Positions 24,313-31,664 of a DNA stretch of 64,000 bases are shown here, piece by piece. A program made the translations under genes and the position numbers. A model generated the notes under the pieces. That model ran no database searches, was not told the origin of the DNA, and was given only the letters and a program-made list of their open reading frames with translations. Where the stretch lies: NCBI RefSeq assembly GCF_001611555.1, contig NZ_LSGP01000013.1, positions 186,001-250,000 of the forward strand, read 5' to 3'. This DNA comes from Anaerosporomusa subterranea (lineage in GTDB: Bacteria; Bacillota; Negativicutes; Sporomusales; Acetonemataceae). Numbering within the stretch: position 1 is the stretch's first letter; each line of letters begins with the position of its first letter.

Positions 24313-25059
24313 ATGCGGGATTTTATTACCGGCTTGCAGTTTTTAACGACGATCCGACTCTGGCCGGAAACTGAGTGGTCATCAGAACGATTCGGTCGCA
24401 GTGTACGCTATTTTCCGCTAGTCGGAGCAGTGATCGGGCTTGTATTGTCTGTGAGTTATATTTTGCTGTCACCCTGGCTGCCGATACATTTGGCAGCAGC
24501 TTTATTTATCATCGGTAATATTTTGTTAACTGGTGGTCTGCATTGCGATGGCTTTATGGATACCATGGATGGAGTGCTGTCTGGACGATCGCCGGAGCGT
24601 ATGCTCGAAATCATGAAAGATAGTCGGGTAGGGGCCAACGGCGTGATCGCATTTCTTTGCCTGATTCTTTTGAAATGGTCAATCCTGCTTGATTTTCCTG
24701 CCGCCGCTTTGCCTGCAACATTGTTTGCAGCTCCTATCATTGGTCGGATGGGAATGGTAGCAGCAATTACATCCTTTCCTTACGCTAGGCCCCAAGGAAT
24801 TGGCAAGGCATTTGCTGAATTCGCCGGCGGCAATAGCTTGCTTTTTGCTCTGGCTAGCGGTTTAGTCCTAATTAGCCTCCTGGGTTGGCCGATAATAGTA
24901 GCGGCTTTAGTTGGCCTCATAGCAGGCATGTTGTTTGCCCGCTCCGCTAATAAACGGCTTGGGGGAATTACTGGCGACATTTACGGCGCAGTTACTGAGA
25001 TCACTGAGCTGTGCTTTTTTGTTGCTGCCCTGGTATTGACCAATTTCATTGTTGCCTGA
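24313..25059 (+). CDS. cobS: Adenosylcobinamide-GDP ribazoletransferase CobS
   Basis: 248 aa. Membrane enzyme that joins AdoCbi-GDP to alpha-ribazole (phosphate). ATG 24313 gives the family-typical start 'MRDFITGLQFLTTIRLWP'; GGAGGT ends only 3 nt before it, an unusually short spacing, but the in-frame GTG 24298 has no ribosome-binding site. Marks include 'FPLVGAVIGL', 'GGLHCDGFMDTMDGVLSG..PERMLEIMKDSRVGANGVI' (in pieces) and 'GGITGDIYGAVTEITE'. Six or so hydrophobic helices are visible. It sits directly after cobU as expected for the nucleotide-loop assembly pathway. Confidence 0.94.
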   Translation: MRDFITGLQFLTTIRLWPETEWSSERFGRSVRYFPLVGAVIGLVLSVSYILLSPWLPIHLAAALFIIGNILLTGGLHCDGFMDTMDGVLSGRSPERMLEIMKDSRVGANGVIAFLCLILLKWSILLDFPAAALPATLFAAPIIGRMGMVAAITSFPYARPQGIGKAFAEFAGGNSLLFALASGLVLISLLGWPIIVAALVGLIAGMLFARSANKRLGGITGDIYGAVTEITELCFFVAALVLTNFIVA

Positions 25060-25144
25060 TTTACTATTTGCTGCGGATAGGCGTAATGATAACTGAAAAT
25101 ACTGGAGCATGCAGCGGAAATACTGAATGAAAGGTAAGGAATCA

Positions 25145-25771
25145 ATGGCAGGTGAGAAGATGACCCGGATTATTTTAGTCCGGCATGGGCAAACAGAGTG
25201 GAATATGCAATTCAAGTACCAAGGTCATAGTGAAGTTGATCTCACTCCGACTGGGGTTAGACAGGCTGAACGAGTAGCAGCTCGGCTTGCAAATGAACCG
25301 ATTTGCGCTGTTTATTCAAGCGACCTGGGCCGAGCGTTAAAGACTGCAGAACATATCGCTTTGTCGCATCACTTGTCTGTTACGCCGGTGAAGGGTTTGC
25401 GCGAGTATCATTTCGGTGAGTGGGAAGGCCTGACCTTTCAACAGATTTCTGAGCGTTGGCCTGAAATTAGCGTAGATTTCTTTAAGAATCCAGATTCTGT
25501 CCGCGTTCCCGGTGGTGAGACCTTTGGTGAAGTTAAAGCTAGAGCAGAGGCATCTGTCCGAAAACTGGTTGATTTACACCCTGATCAGACAGTTGTTCTC
25601 GTCTCCCATGGCGGTACGATACGCACCATTCTCTGCGCCGCTCTTGGTCTGCATCTTAACCGTGTCTGGGCTCTGCGCCAAGACAATACAGCAGTTAATA
25701 TTATTGAATATTACCAAGAAACAGCTATTGTTACGCTAGTCAATGATATTCACCATTTGTCCGGCGAATAG
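25145..25771 (+). CDS. cobC: Alpha-ribazole phosphatase (histidine phosphatase family)
   Basis: 208 aa from ATG 25145 (AAGGTAAGGA just upstream); ATG 25127 and ATG 25160 are alternatives. The phosphohistidine motif 'ILVRHGQTEWN' near the start, 'VYSSDLGRALKTAE', 'FGEWEGLTFQQI' and 'VLVSHGGTIRTIL' (second histidine) place it in the phosphoglycerate-mutase-like histidine phosphatases. Position right after cobS supports CobC, which removes phosphate from alpha-ribazole-5'-phosphate or from adenosylcobalamin-5'-phosphate. On sequence alone a general phosphatase cannot be excluded. Confidence 0.88.
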   Translation: MAGEKMTRIILVRHGQTEWNMQFKYQGHSEVDLTPTGVRQAERVAARLANEPICAVYSSDLGRALKTAEHIALSHHLSVTPVKGLREYHFGEWEGLTFQQISERWPEISVDFFKNPDSVRVPGGETFGEVKARAEASVRKLVDLHPDQTVVLVSHGGTIRTILCAALGLHLNRVWALRQDNTAVNIIEYYQETAIVTLVNDIHHLSGE

Positions 25772-25875
25772 AGCCTTATAGCAGGAGTTTCCAGAAGCGC
25801 GTGGAATACCTTTGTATACCAGTAGCTATCTGTGGCATAGTTTTTAACAGGATGGCTAAAATACTGACTGACTGG

Positions 25876-25905
25876 TTAACCTGAATAGACAGTTCAGAAT
25901 ATACT
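25876..25905 (+). promoter_or_regulatory. Predicted promoter before the CoA-binding protein gene
   Basis: TTAACC (25876-25881), 18-bp spacer and TATACT (25900-25905), 25 bp before the ATG at 25931. Confidence 0.5.
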
Positions 25906-25930
25906 GGAATGTAGCGAGAGGAGCATTGTT

Positions 25931-26332
25931 ATGGATGCCGTGACCAGTTTTTTAAATAAGAAGATTTGGGCAATCGTAGGAGCAACTGATAATACTGAAA
26001 AATTTGGTTATAAAATCTACAAATGTATGAAAACTGCTGGTTATACCGTTTATCCGGTCAATCCTGGTGTATCCGATATTCAAGGTGTGAAATGTTATCC
26101 TCGCTTGCAGGATTTGCCGGAACAACCGGAAGTGGTTGATGTGGTCGTACCGCCGAAAGTGGGCGAACAGATTATGAAAGAGTGCGCAGAGGCAGGGATA
26201 AAGAATGTCTGGTTGCAACCTGGCGCTAACGCAGAGAGCGTATCGAAGCTCGGTAAGCAGCTCGGTCTTGAGGTAATCGATACAGGTTGCGTCATGTCTG
26301 AGATTCACGTTCGTGGCATATCGCACAAATAG
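25931..26332 (+). CDS. CoA-binding domain protein (YccU family)
   Basis: 133 aa, single Rossmann-like CoA-binding domain of the succinyl-CoA-synthetase alpha type (COG1832-like). Marks are 'IWAIVGATDNTEKFGYKIYK', 'YPVNPGVSDIQGVKCYPRL', 'VDVVVPP', 'VWLQPGANAESV' and the C-terminal 'VIDTGCVMSE' motif with one conserved cysteine. It lacks the catalytic histidine domain of the ligase, so a CoA or nucleotide sensor/carrier role is assumed. GAGAGGAGCATTGTT precedes the ATG. The thioredoxin gene follows after 32 bp, and the two probably share a message ending at 26730. Confidence 0.85.
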   Translation: MDAVTSFLNKKIWAIVGATDNTEKFGYKIYKCMKTAGYTVYPVNPGVSDIQGVKCYPRLQDLPEQPEVVDVVVPPKVGEQIMKECAEAGIKNVWLQPGANAESVSKLGKQLGLEVIDTGCVMSEIHVRGISHK

Positions 26333-26364
26333 ATAGGAATTTGATAATTGAAGGAGGTTATTCA

Positions 26365-26688
26365 ATGTCTAGTGTCATTAATACAAGTGAAGCTGCCTTC
26401 CAAGATGATGTTCTGGAAGCTAAAGGTCCTGTTCTAGTCGATTTCTGGGCTCCTTGGTGCGGTTATTGTACAAAACTGTCACCCATTTTGGATGAAGTAG
26501 CAGGAGAACTGGGCGATAAAATTAAGATTGTTAAAGTTAATGTCGATGAAAACCGGGCGATTTCTCAAAAATATGGTGTAATGAGCCTGCCGACTATGAT
26601 GGTCTTTAAGAATGGTGAACCTGGCGAGAGATTGATGGGGTTTATGCCGAGAGTGAATTTGATCGCAAAACTGAATCCGCTCTTGTAA
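26365..26688 (+). CDS. trxA: Thioredoxin
   Basis: 107 aa from ATG 26365, behind a strong GAAGGAGG site. The fold is standard, with 'VLVDFWAPWCGYC' giving the active site W31-C32-G33-Y34-C35 and the cis-proline loop 'SLPTMMVFKNGE'. The dipeptide between the cysteines is Gly-Tyr rather than the usual Gly-Pro, which generally shifts redox potential; thioredoxins of some anaerobes show such variants. Cytoplasmic disulfide reductase; partner reductase not in the window. A near-perfect palindromic terminator follows. Confidence 0.95.
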   Translation: MSSVINTSEAAFQDDVLEAKGPVLVDFWAPWCGYCTKLSPILDEVAGELGDKIKIVKVNVDENRAISQKYGVMSLPTMMVFKNGEPGERLMGFMPRVNLIAKLNPLL

Positions 26689-26697
26689 CCTGTAAAC

Positions 26698-26730
26698 AAA
26701 AATATGAACGCCGCGGCGTTCATATTTTTG
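26698..26730 (+). terminator. Palindromic terminator after thioredoxin
   Basis: A 32-bp perfect palindrome at 26698-26729: AAAAATATGAACGCC followed by GC and GGCGTTCATATTTTT. A-rich before and T-rich after, so it works on both strands; it ends the CoA-binding/thioredoxin message. Confidence 0.9.
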
Positions 26731-26792
26731 TCTGCCTGAGAATAGAAAAGTAACAAGCTATTGAACTGAGAAGGCAGACAGGAGAGTGCACT

Positions 26793-28730
26793 ATGCAGCA
26801 ACCGTTAACCATTATGCTGATCGGCGCCCCAAATGTCGGCAAAAGCATGATTTTTAACTATCTGACAGGCATGTATGTTACGGTGTCGAACTATCCGGGG
26901 ACAACTGTAGATGTCAGTCGGGGCAAACTGGTTCTTGATGGATTGTCTTATGAGGTGGTTGATACGCCGGGAGTCTACTCATTGATCCCGATGACAGATG
27001 AGGAGCGGGTAACCCGGGAATTATTATGTGATGGCAAGCCTAAGCTGATTATTCATGTGGTTGATGCCAAACATATTCATAGAATGACGCATCTGACATT
27101 AGAACTGCTGGACGGCGAATTTTCCGTTATTGTCGATCTTAATGTGATGGATGAAGCGGAACAACTGGGTATGTCAATTGACTCTGTAAAGCTGTCTGAG
27201 GCGCTCGGCGTTCCAGTTATCAAGACCTCAGCAATTAACAGAAACGGGCTGGAGCAACTTAGGCAGGCGATCCGTCAATACCGATTTCGTCACTTGTATC
27301 GAACTGGCTTTGACAGTGAGCTTGAAACATCAATTGCTGCGATTGGTGATTGTATTGAAAAACCCTCTGGCTATGGCATGTCCCCGCGATTGATCGCGCT
27401 GTTGCTACTACAAGGGGATGCTGCAGTTCGGGCTCTGGTAAAGCGTGAAGTCCTATTTAACGAGATTTTGCAGTTAGTTGATCAAGCGACAAAACAGAAT
27501 GGACAACAATTGAGTTTTGCCGTTATGGCTCAACGGCAGGCCGCAGTAGAACGAATATTGGGGCCTTGTGTACTCTCGCGCCAAATTAACCGTAGAATAA
27601 TTGGAGAAACGGCAAGCAGACTAACGCGGGAACCGCTTACAGGCATCCCGATATTATTGTTGGTGTTATATTTCGGCTTGTATCTGTTTGTTGGACGTTT
27701 GGGAGCCGGAGTGTTGGTGGATTACTTTGATAAAGTGATCTTTGGCAGCTATTTGTTGCCGACTTTTACTGCCTGGGTGTCGACGTATATACCTTTTGAG
27801 CCTCTGCAGACTCTGTTCATGGGTGAGTTTGGCATCGTATCACTGGGTTTACGGTATGCGATCGCCATTATACTGCCAGTTGTTAGCACATTTTTCTTAA
27901 CGTTTGCATTACTCGAGGATTCTGGCTATTTGCCTCGACTGGCTATGTTATTAAATGAATTTTGCCGTTGGTTTGGTCTCAATGGTCGAGCGGTGATTCC
28001 TTTATCGCTGGGGTTTGGCTGTGGAACGATGGCCGTTATGGTTACTCGGACGCTGGAAACCAAACGGGAACGTTTGTTAGCGACCTTTCTTCTTTCATTA
28101 GCCGTTCCTTGCTCTGCCCAGTTGGGCGTCATTTTGGCTCTATTGTCGCGAAACGTAATTGCTCTGGTGCTTTGGATAGGTGTTATAACAGCAGTCTTTT
28201 TAGTTGCGGGGTTGCTGGCGAATCGCCTGTTGCCTGGCAAGCCGAGCCTTTTTTATATGGAATTACCGCCGATTCGCCTGCCACGTCCAGGAAACGTGAT
28301 TGTCAAGGCTTACTCACGCATGGTTTGGTATATGAAAGAGATAATTCCTGTATTTATCTGTGTTAGTGGCGTTCTGTGGCTGGGGGAACGGATAGGATGG
28401 CTACAGCTGATTGCTGATCGTTTTCAGCCGGTTCTCAGCTTGGTCGGTCTGCCCTCTGAGTTGGCGCCGATATTTTTGTTAGGTTTTTTTCGTCGTGATT
28501 ATGGTGCCGCAGGCTTATATAATGCTGCAATGGACGGGGGACTGACTGTAAAGCAACTGCTAGTGGCAGCTGTAGCGCTAACCTTATTTCTGCCTTGTGT
28601 AGCGCAGCTAGTCGTCATGGTTAAAGAACGCGGGCCTATGGTTTCTCTGTTGCTGTTGGCGTTAATCGCACTGCTTTCTTTCTTTGTGGCTTGGCTTGTT
28701 TATGCTCTGGTTAATCCAGCGTGGTTTTAG
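26793..28730 (+). CDS. feoB: Ferrous iron transport protein B
   Basis: 645 aa. N-terminal G domain with G1 'GAPNVGKS' (11-18), the switch-I 'NYPGTTVDVSRG', G3 DTPG (57-60) and G4 NVMD; a helical insertion follows to about residue 270, then the membrane part from about 285. The gate motifs 'GYLPRLAMLLNEFCRWFGLNGRAVIPLSLGFGCGT' (seen in pieces) and 'VPCSAQLGVILALL' with the key Cys/Ser/Gln positions, and 'FFRRDYGAAGLYNAA' near residue 570 are typical. It imports Fe2+ across the inner membrane, the main iron source for an anaerobe. GGAGAG precedes the ATG. feoA follows, the reverse of the common feoA-feoB order. Confidence 0.95.
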   Translation: MQQPLTIMLIGAPNVGKSMIFNYLTGMYVTVSNYPGTTVDVSRGKLVLDGLSYEVVDTPGVYSLIPMTDEERVTRELLCDGKPKLIIHVVDAKHIHRMTHLTLELLDGEFSVIVDLNVMDEAEQLGMSIDSVKLSEALGVPVIKTSAINRNGLEQLRQAIRQYRFRHLYRTGFDSELETSIAAIGDCIEKPSGYGMSPRLIALLLLQGDAAVRALVKREVLFNEILQLVDQATKQNGQQLSFAVMAQRQAAVERILGPCVLSRQINRRIIGETASRLTREPLTGIPILLLVLYFGLYLFVGRLGAGVLVDYFDKVIFGSYLLPTFTAWVSTYIPFEPLQTLFMGEFGIVSLGLRYAIAIILPVVSTFFLTFALLEDSGYLPRLAMLLNEFCRWFGLNGRAVIPLSLGFGCGTMAVMVTRTLETKRERLLATFLLSLAVPCSAQLGVILALLSRNVIALVLWIGVITAVFLVAGLLANRLLPGKPSLFYMELPPIRLPRPGNVIVKAYSRMVWYMKEIIPVFICVSGVLWLGERIGWLQLIADRFQPVLSLVGLPSELAPIFLLGFFRRDYGAAGLYNAAMDGGLTVKQLLVAAVALTLFLPCVAQLVVMVKERGPMVSLLLLALIALLSFFVAWLVYALVNPAWF

Positions 28731-28744
28731 AAGGGGGGAAGCCA

Positions 28745-28972
28745 GTGCGAGGAAGACAACTAATTAAGCTGATCCCTGGTGAGCGGGGAAACGTCACCTG
28801 TTTCTCCGGCCTAGAAGAACAGCATGCTCGAAAACTGCTGGCTTTGGGCGTTTTTCCTGGGATGGTAGTCGAAGTTCTGCAGGTGTCGCCAACACTGGTT
28901 ATTCGCTTTGAGCACACTCAGCTTGCGCTTGACCGTGAGATTGCTTCGCATATTTATGTAACGAGCCGATAA
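28745..28972 (+). CDS. feoA: Ferrous iron transport protein A
   Basis: 75 aa from GTG 28745; the purine-rich AAGGGGGGAA at 28731-28740 serves it, while GTG 28721 would overlap the end of feoB without a site. SH3-like FeoA fold: 'LIKLIPGERGNVTCFSG', 'HARKLLALGVFPGMVVEVLQ', 'TLVIRFEHTQLALDREIASHIYV'. FeoA interacts with the FeoB G domain and is needed for transport. The gene lies 14 bp after the feoB stop and ends the transcription unit before a long hairpin terminator. Confidence 0.92.
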   Translation: MRGRQLIKLIPGERGNVTCFSGLEEQHARKLLALGVFPGMVVEVLQVSPTLVIRFEHTQLALDREIASHIYVTSR

Positions 28973-29011
28973 AAAAATAGCGAAACACATTTTTTGTGCT
29001 TCGCTATTTTT
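28973..29011 (+). terminator. Terminator after feoBA
   Basis: AAAAATAGCGAAACACA (28973-28989) pairs with TGTGCTTCGCTATTTTT (28995-29011), one mismatch, loop of five T. Bidirectional in form. Confidence 0.9.
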
Positions 29012-29017
29012 ACCGTT

Positions 29018-29188
29018 GTACTAGTACCGTATCAACCCTAATCCTGTGTATACTGGCGGTAGATTTCCCGCAATGCGGCGTTGTCGTCAATCGGCATACT
29101 GCCGGTATGTCTCATTCCTCCGCCTTGCCTTGCAAAAAATCTCCTCGCCATTCTACTTACAGTTTTAGAGTTGACACGGTACTAGTCC
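29018..29188. repeat. Inverted-repeat-bounded element (MITE-like candidate)
   Basis: Bases 29018-29041 and the reverse complement of 29165-29188 agree at 21 of 24 positions; the shared core is ACTAGTACCGT and TCAAC. The arms enclose 123 bp, which contain a 37-codon minus-strand frame. The right arm also contains the stop codon of the DUF1858 gene. No clear target-site duplication is seen at the edges. Size and structure fit a miniature inverted-repeat element; a folded mRNA end shared by two genes is the alternative. Confidence 0.45.
29038..29151 (-). CDS. Possible small protein within the inverted-repeat element
   Basis: A 37-codon frame on the minus strand, from ATG (29151-29149) to TAG (29040-29038). 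The product starts 'MARRFFARQGGGMRHTG' and ends 'DDNAALREIYRQYTQD'; a second ATG for the last 25 codons follows a GGAGG only one base away. The C-terminal half is charged and helix-like and looks protein-coding, but the upstream ribosome-binding site (taagtag) is poor. It lies directly downstream of the DUF1858 gene on the same strand and could be its co-transcribed partner. I do not recognise the sequence. Real expression is uncertain. Confidence 0.35.
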   Translation of the reverse strand: MARRFFARQGGGMRHTGSMPIDDNAALREIYRQYTQD

Positions 29189-29385
29189 TGCCCAACAGCC
29201 TTATTCAAATCCGCGACTAGGGAGGCGACGTCGATACCATGGGCGGAAGCGCCTTGCTCAAGGTTCTCGAAGCGGGCGGCTACACATCCCAGACATCCCA
29301 TTCCGTAATTACGAAAAATTTCAACTGTTTGCGGATATTTTTGAACAATATCGATAATGCTCATCGATTTATCAATTACTGACAT
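29182..29385 (-). CDS. DUF1858 domain protein
   Basis: 67 aa, minus strand, behind AAAGGAGAG. The sequence 'IDKSMSIIDIVQKYPQTVEIFRNYGMGCLGCVAARFENLEQGA' matches DUF1858, whose conserved C-x-x-C (here CLGC) is thought to bind a metal or be redox active; the domain is often found beside hybrid-cluster, sulfur-carrier or DUF438 proteins in anaerobes. Here it is a single-domain protein, separate from feoBA by a terminator and convergent with it. Its stop codon lies in the right arm of the inverted-repeat element. Function unknown beyond the family name. Confidence 0.9.
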   Translation of the reverse strand: MSVIDKSMSIIDIVQKYPQTVEIFRNYGMGCLGCVAARFENLEQGASAHGIDVASLVADLNKAVGQD

Positions 29386-29420
29386 CTTGGCAACTCTCCT
29401 TTCATTACATTTTTACAATA

Positions 29421-29429
29421 ATTATACCA
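29421..29429 (-). promoter_or_regulatory. Extended -10 promoter of the DUF1858 gene
   Basis: On the minus strand TGG (29429-29427) is followed by TATAAT (29426-29421), about 36 bp before the ATG; the -35 region is weak, as usual for extended -10 promoters. Confidence 0.55.
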
Positions 29430-29553
29430 CACTTTGTTACTGGATGCATTGTGCAGATCCTCATGTTTACGTCTCACTGCCTTAACTCGAATGACTGGTT
29501 TTTTGCTGTCAAAAGCAGTACAATAGTAGTATACCTTTTTTGGAGGCTTCTTT

Positions 29554-30009
29554 ATGCCACTCGAACGAGTAAAACAAGTTCTTGCTTAATACCCGGATTT
29601 GCAATTCCACCTGTTTGACGCCAGCACGCATACCGCTGATTTAGCCGCTCAGGCGCTGGGCGTAACACCTGGGCAAATCGCCAAGACGTTGGTTTTCTTG
29701 GCTGATGGCAAACCGCTATTAGTCGTCACTTGTGGTGATCGCAGGGTAGATACGAAGAAACTAGTGAAAGTCTTTGGCGTTAAGAAACTAAAATTTGCTG
29801 ACGCACAGACAGTCTTTTCCCTAACAGGTTTCCCACCAGGCGGCGTCTCGCCGATCGGCTCGCTGCAGCCGCTGCCGGTGTATGTTGACCAGAGCCTGTA
29901 TCAATATGATATCGTTTACGCCGCCGCGGGAACGGCCAATTCAGCGTTGCCGATTAGCCCGAACCGACTGCTGCAAATCACTGAAGGCTGCCTCATTGAT
30001 GTTTGCTAA
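29554..30009 (+). pseudogene. YbaK/EbsC-family aminoacyl-tRNA deacylase, interrupted by an early stop
   Basis: Translation from ATG 29554, which has a good site (TGGAGG at about 29541-29546), gives 'MPLERVKQVLA', then TAA at 29587-29589, then in the same frame 'YPDLQFHLFDASTHTADLAA' and the rest of a YbaK domain to 30009. Downstream the domain looks intact: 'GVTPGQIAKTLVF', 'LVVTCGDRRVDTKKL', 'TGFPPGGVSPIG' and 'VYAAAGTANSALPISP'. A single C-to-T change in a CAA codon would explain the stop. TTG 29599 could restart translation and yield 136 aa missing only the first helix. The family hydrolyses mischarged Cys-/Pro-tRNA type substrates. Pseudogene, sequencing error or restart cannot be told apart here. 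Confidence 0.75.
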
Positions 30010-30141
30010 AATAGGCTGTTGCGAATGTCTTTTGTCAAAATAAACAGCTTATCAATCAAGATTTTTGGTGTGTCGTCGATATTTGCCAGATAAGCGTGAA
30101 AAAACTAGAAATTTTCATAGGACCATAGTCCTGAATTCTTG

Positions 30142-30177
30142 AAATCCTCTGCTTTTGCAGAAGGATTTTTTTATTTT
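30142..30177 (+). terminator. Terminator before the dcw cluster
   Basis: AAATCCTCTGC (about 30142-30152) pairs with GCAGAAGGATTT (30157-30168) with one bulge, followed by TTTTTATTTT. It insulates mraZ from upstream transcription. The rest of 30010-30141 has smaller hairpins and no gene. Confidence 0.8.
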
Positions 30178-30189
30178 GAACAGAATTGG

Positions 30190-30233
30190 TATAAAAGTGG
30201 TTGAAAGTGGTGTAAAGTGGTGGATTAAAGTGG
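30190..30233 (+). promoter_or_regulatory. mraZ promoter with MraZ-binding repeats
   Basis: An extended -10 TGG-TATAAA (30187-30195) overlaps the first of four AAAGTGG repeats at 30194-30200, 30204-30210, 30214-30220 and 30227-30233 (10, 10 and 13 bp apart). MraZ of other bacteria binds direct GTGG-type repeats of ten-bp period in its own promoter, so this is very likely the autoregulatory operator of the cell-division cluster. Confidence 0.85.
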
Positions 30234-30248
30234 GCGAGGTGACGGGGC

Positions 30249-30680
30249 ATGTTATTAGGCGAGTACCAACATAGCATTGATGCCAAAGGCCGCGTCATTT
30301 TACCTGCTAAATTCAGAGAAGAGATTGGCGAGAATTGTATCGCTACCAAAGGTTTGGAGAAGTGTCTATTTGTATATCCTAAGCAAGAGTGGAGCATAAT
30401 TGAAAGCAAACTGAAACAACTTCCCTTAGCAAAAGCTGAAGCCCGGGCGTTTGTAAGGTTTTTCTTCTCCGGCGCTGCTGAGTTGGAATGCGACAAACAG
30501 GGTAGAGTGCTTGTTCCCGGTAATCTTCGTGACTATGCGGCACTCGATAAAGATATCGTCATTATTGGTGTGTTAAACCGAATTGAAATTTGGGACAAAA
30601 CGGCATGGGAAGAGTATAACAATCAGATCGGCCCGACAGTCAATGACATTGCGGAACATCTGGTTGATTTGGGAATATAG
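30249..30680 (+). CDS. mraZ: Transcriptional regulator MraZ
   Basis: 143 aa, the standard length. It has two tandem AbrB-like swapped-hairpin domains: '[23 protein letters not shown]' (residues 2-24) and '[20 protein letters not shown]' (about 78-97), each with the conserved DxxGR. The protein forms a ring, binds the repeats at 30194-30233 and represses its own operon. Start ATG 30249 has GAGGTGA upstream. It is the first gene of the dcw cluster, followed by rsmH after 12 bp. Confidence 0.96.
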   Translation: MLLGEYQHSIDAKGRVILPAKFREEIGENCIATKGLEKCLFVYPKQEWSIIESKLKQLPLAKAEARAFVRFFFSGAAELECDKQGRVLVPGNLRDYAALDKDIVIIGVLNRIEIWDKTAWEEYNNQIGPTVNDIAEHLVDLGI

Positions 30681-30692
30681 CGGGGTTAAAAT

Positions 30693-31625
30693 ATGGAATT
30701 TCGACATGTTAGCGTGTTATTGGATGAAACCGTAGATCGTTTAGTAACAGATAGTGATGGGACTTATATAGATTGTACCTTAGGCGGCGCCGGACATGGA
30801 TTGAAGATATGCGGTGCACTCCAGGCGGGTGGCAGATATGTGGGGATTGATCGCGACCCGGCGGCGATTCAAACTGCGCAGATAAAACTAAACCAGGTTG
30901 ATTGTCGAGTCGATTTGGTACGTGCGAACTTTTCCGAAATCAAGCAAGTATCGCAAAATCTGGGCTTGACAGATATTCATGGGATACTTTTTGATTTAGG
31001 AGTGTCCTCACATCAATTAGATACAGCCGAACGAGGTTTCTCGTATATGAACGATGGTCCGCTCGACATGCGCATGAATCCTGACGATAAAATTTCGGCG
31101 TTCGATGTTGTTAATCGGTATTCAGAACAATCGCTAGCAAAGCTGATTGCTGAGTATGGTGAGGAAAAATGGGCTAAGCGGATTGCCGCCTTTATCGCAG
31201 CTGCACGCAAGGAACGTCCAGTGGAAACCACTAATCAACTTGTTGATATTATCAAACACGCAGTTCCTGCCGCCGCCAGGCGTGAGGGGCCGCACCCCGC
31301 GAAACGAACCTTTCAGGCGATTCGGATCGAAGTGAATGGTGAGTTGGCAATTTTACGGCAAGCGCTGCTTGATGGGGTGCAGTTATTGCGACCAGGTGGA
31401 AGAATCTGTGTTATTACGTTTCATTCACTAGAAGATCGGATCGTGAAACGAACCTTTCAAGAATTAACGAAGTCATGTACTTGTCCTCCGTCATTTCCGA
31501 TCTGTGTATGTAAGACAAAGCCGTTGTTACGGCTCGCCGGTAAAGCAGTCAGCCCGTCTGTTCAAGAAGTAGAAGATAATCCACGTGCTCGCAGCGCGAC
31601 TCTAAGAGTGGCCGAGAAACTGTGA
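30693..31625 (+). CDS. rsmH: 16S rRNA (cytosine-1402 N4)-methyltransferase RsmH (MraW)
   Basis: 310 aa. SAM-dependent methyltransferase with 'HVSVLLDETVDRL', 'DCTLGGAGHGLKI' (SAM loop), 'GIDRDPAAIQTAQ', 'GILFDLGVSSHQLDTAERGFS' (seen in overlapping pieces) and the C-terminal 'RICVITFHSLEDRIVKR' motif. An inserted helical domain lies at about 110-210. It methylates N4 of C1402 of 16S rRNA and is always found with mraZ at the head of the dcw cluster. No unusual features. Confidence 0.96.
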   Translation: MEFRHVSVLLDETVDRLVTDSDGTYIDCTLGGAGHGLKICGALQAGGRYVGIDRDPAAIQTAQIKLNQVDCRVDLVRANFSEIKQVSQNLGLTDIHGILFDLGVSSHQLDTAERGFSYMNDGPLDMRMNPDDKISAFDVVNRYSEQSLAKLIAEYGEEKWAKRIAAFIAAARKERPVETTNQLVDIIKHAVPAAARREGPHPAKRTFQAIRIEVNGELAILRQALLDGVQLLRPGGRICVITFHSLEDRIVKRTFQELTKSCTCPPSFPICVCKTKPLLRLAGKAVSPSVQEVEDNPRARSATLRVAEKL

Positions 31626-31664
31626 ACAGCTCGCTGTTCTAATTTTTAGGGAGGGTCAATACAT

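Noticed and set aside
26793-28730. Altered GTPase specificity in FeoB because G4 reads NVMD instead of NKxD
   Set aside because: FeoB proteins normally vary at the second position (for example NMMD), so this is within family variation.
28996-29220. 74-codon + strand frame after feoA
   Set aside because: It starts inside the terminator, has no ribosome-binding site and crosses the inverted-repeat element; the minus-strand frame there is more coding-like.
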